Shown: positions 13,784-13,817 of the stretch, in pieces
Layout of the letters: every line of letters begins with the position of its first letter
Position numbering within the stretch: position 1 is the stretch's first letter
Assembly: GCA_946611525.1 (NCBI GenBank)
Contig: CAMODS010000013.1
Span: forward strand, 1-13,817
Origin: an uncultured Lachnospiraceae bacterium
GTDB lineage: Bacteria; Bacillota; Clostridia; Lachnospirales; Lachnospiraceae
Reading direction: 5' to 3'
Length of the DNA stretch: 13,817 nucleotides
Made by a program: the position numbers and the translations under genes
Notes under the pieces: generated by a model
What the model was told of the DNA's origin: nothing
The model's input: only the letters and a program-made list of their open reading frames with translations
Database searches by the model: none

Positions 13784-13817
13784 ATCCGAGGGACCTACCC
13801 AAACGACTGCATCGGTT

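Overview
The window looks like a chromosomal segment from an anaerobic Clostridia bacterium, most probably a Lachnospiraceae (Butyrivibrio-like). The grounds are strong AGGAGG-type ribosome binding sites, sigma-A-like promoters, a long-form hibernation factor, an archaeal-type prolyl-tRNA synthetase, and a secreted Cthe_2159-like carbohydrate-binding protein. The family assignment is inference from gene content, not a phylogeny. No phage, transposon, CRISPR array, tRNA or rRNA was seen.

Left part (1-4862). A minus-strand pair, hpf followed 14 bp later by an XRE-family regulator cut by the window edge, is transcribed leftwards from an extended -10 promoter. Diverging from it is murA (peptidoglycan precursor synthesis). 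54 bp downstream of murA is a large secreted beta-helix-like carbohydrate-binding protein with a Lys/Thr-rich N-terminal stretch and two Thr-Gly linkers. A strong bidirectional terminator at 4835-4861 separates it from the convergent gene.

Middle (4868-7566). A minus-strand HD-GYP phosphodiesterase (c-di-GMP turnover) and a plus-strand metK (S-adenosylmethionine synthesis) diverge from a 302-bp intergenic region. That region carries a good sigma-A promoter for each gene, plus a 130-140 nt metK leader with several potential hairpins that do not match the SAM riboswitch classes I can recognise by eye. This leader is the best candidate in the window for something undescribed.

Right part (7590-13146). 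Five plus-strand genes are packed with 12 bp or less between them, or overlapping: a minimal sensor histidine kinase with one membrane segment and essentially no external domain, its OmpR-type response regulator, proS (archaeal type), cca, and a PEGA-domain lipoprotein with a very acidic tail containing an EF-hand-like loop. They look like one operon ending at a bidirectional terminator. Beyond it lie a degenerate 22-bp tandem repeat of the widespread type whose spurious translation reads VILSAAKNL, and a convergent small four-helix DUF5684-like membrane protein with a near-consensus promoter.

Most genes are housekeeping (cell wall, SAM, translation, ribosome hibernation) with a few envelope and signalling genes between them. 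No coherent new multi-gene system is evident. The points worth a second look are the metK leader, the linkage of a sensor-less two-component system to tRNA-function genes, the lipoprotein tail, and the repeat tract.
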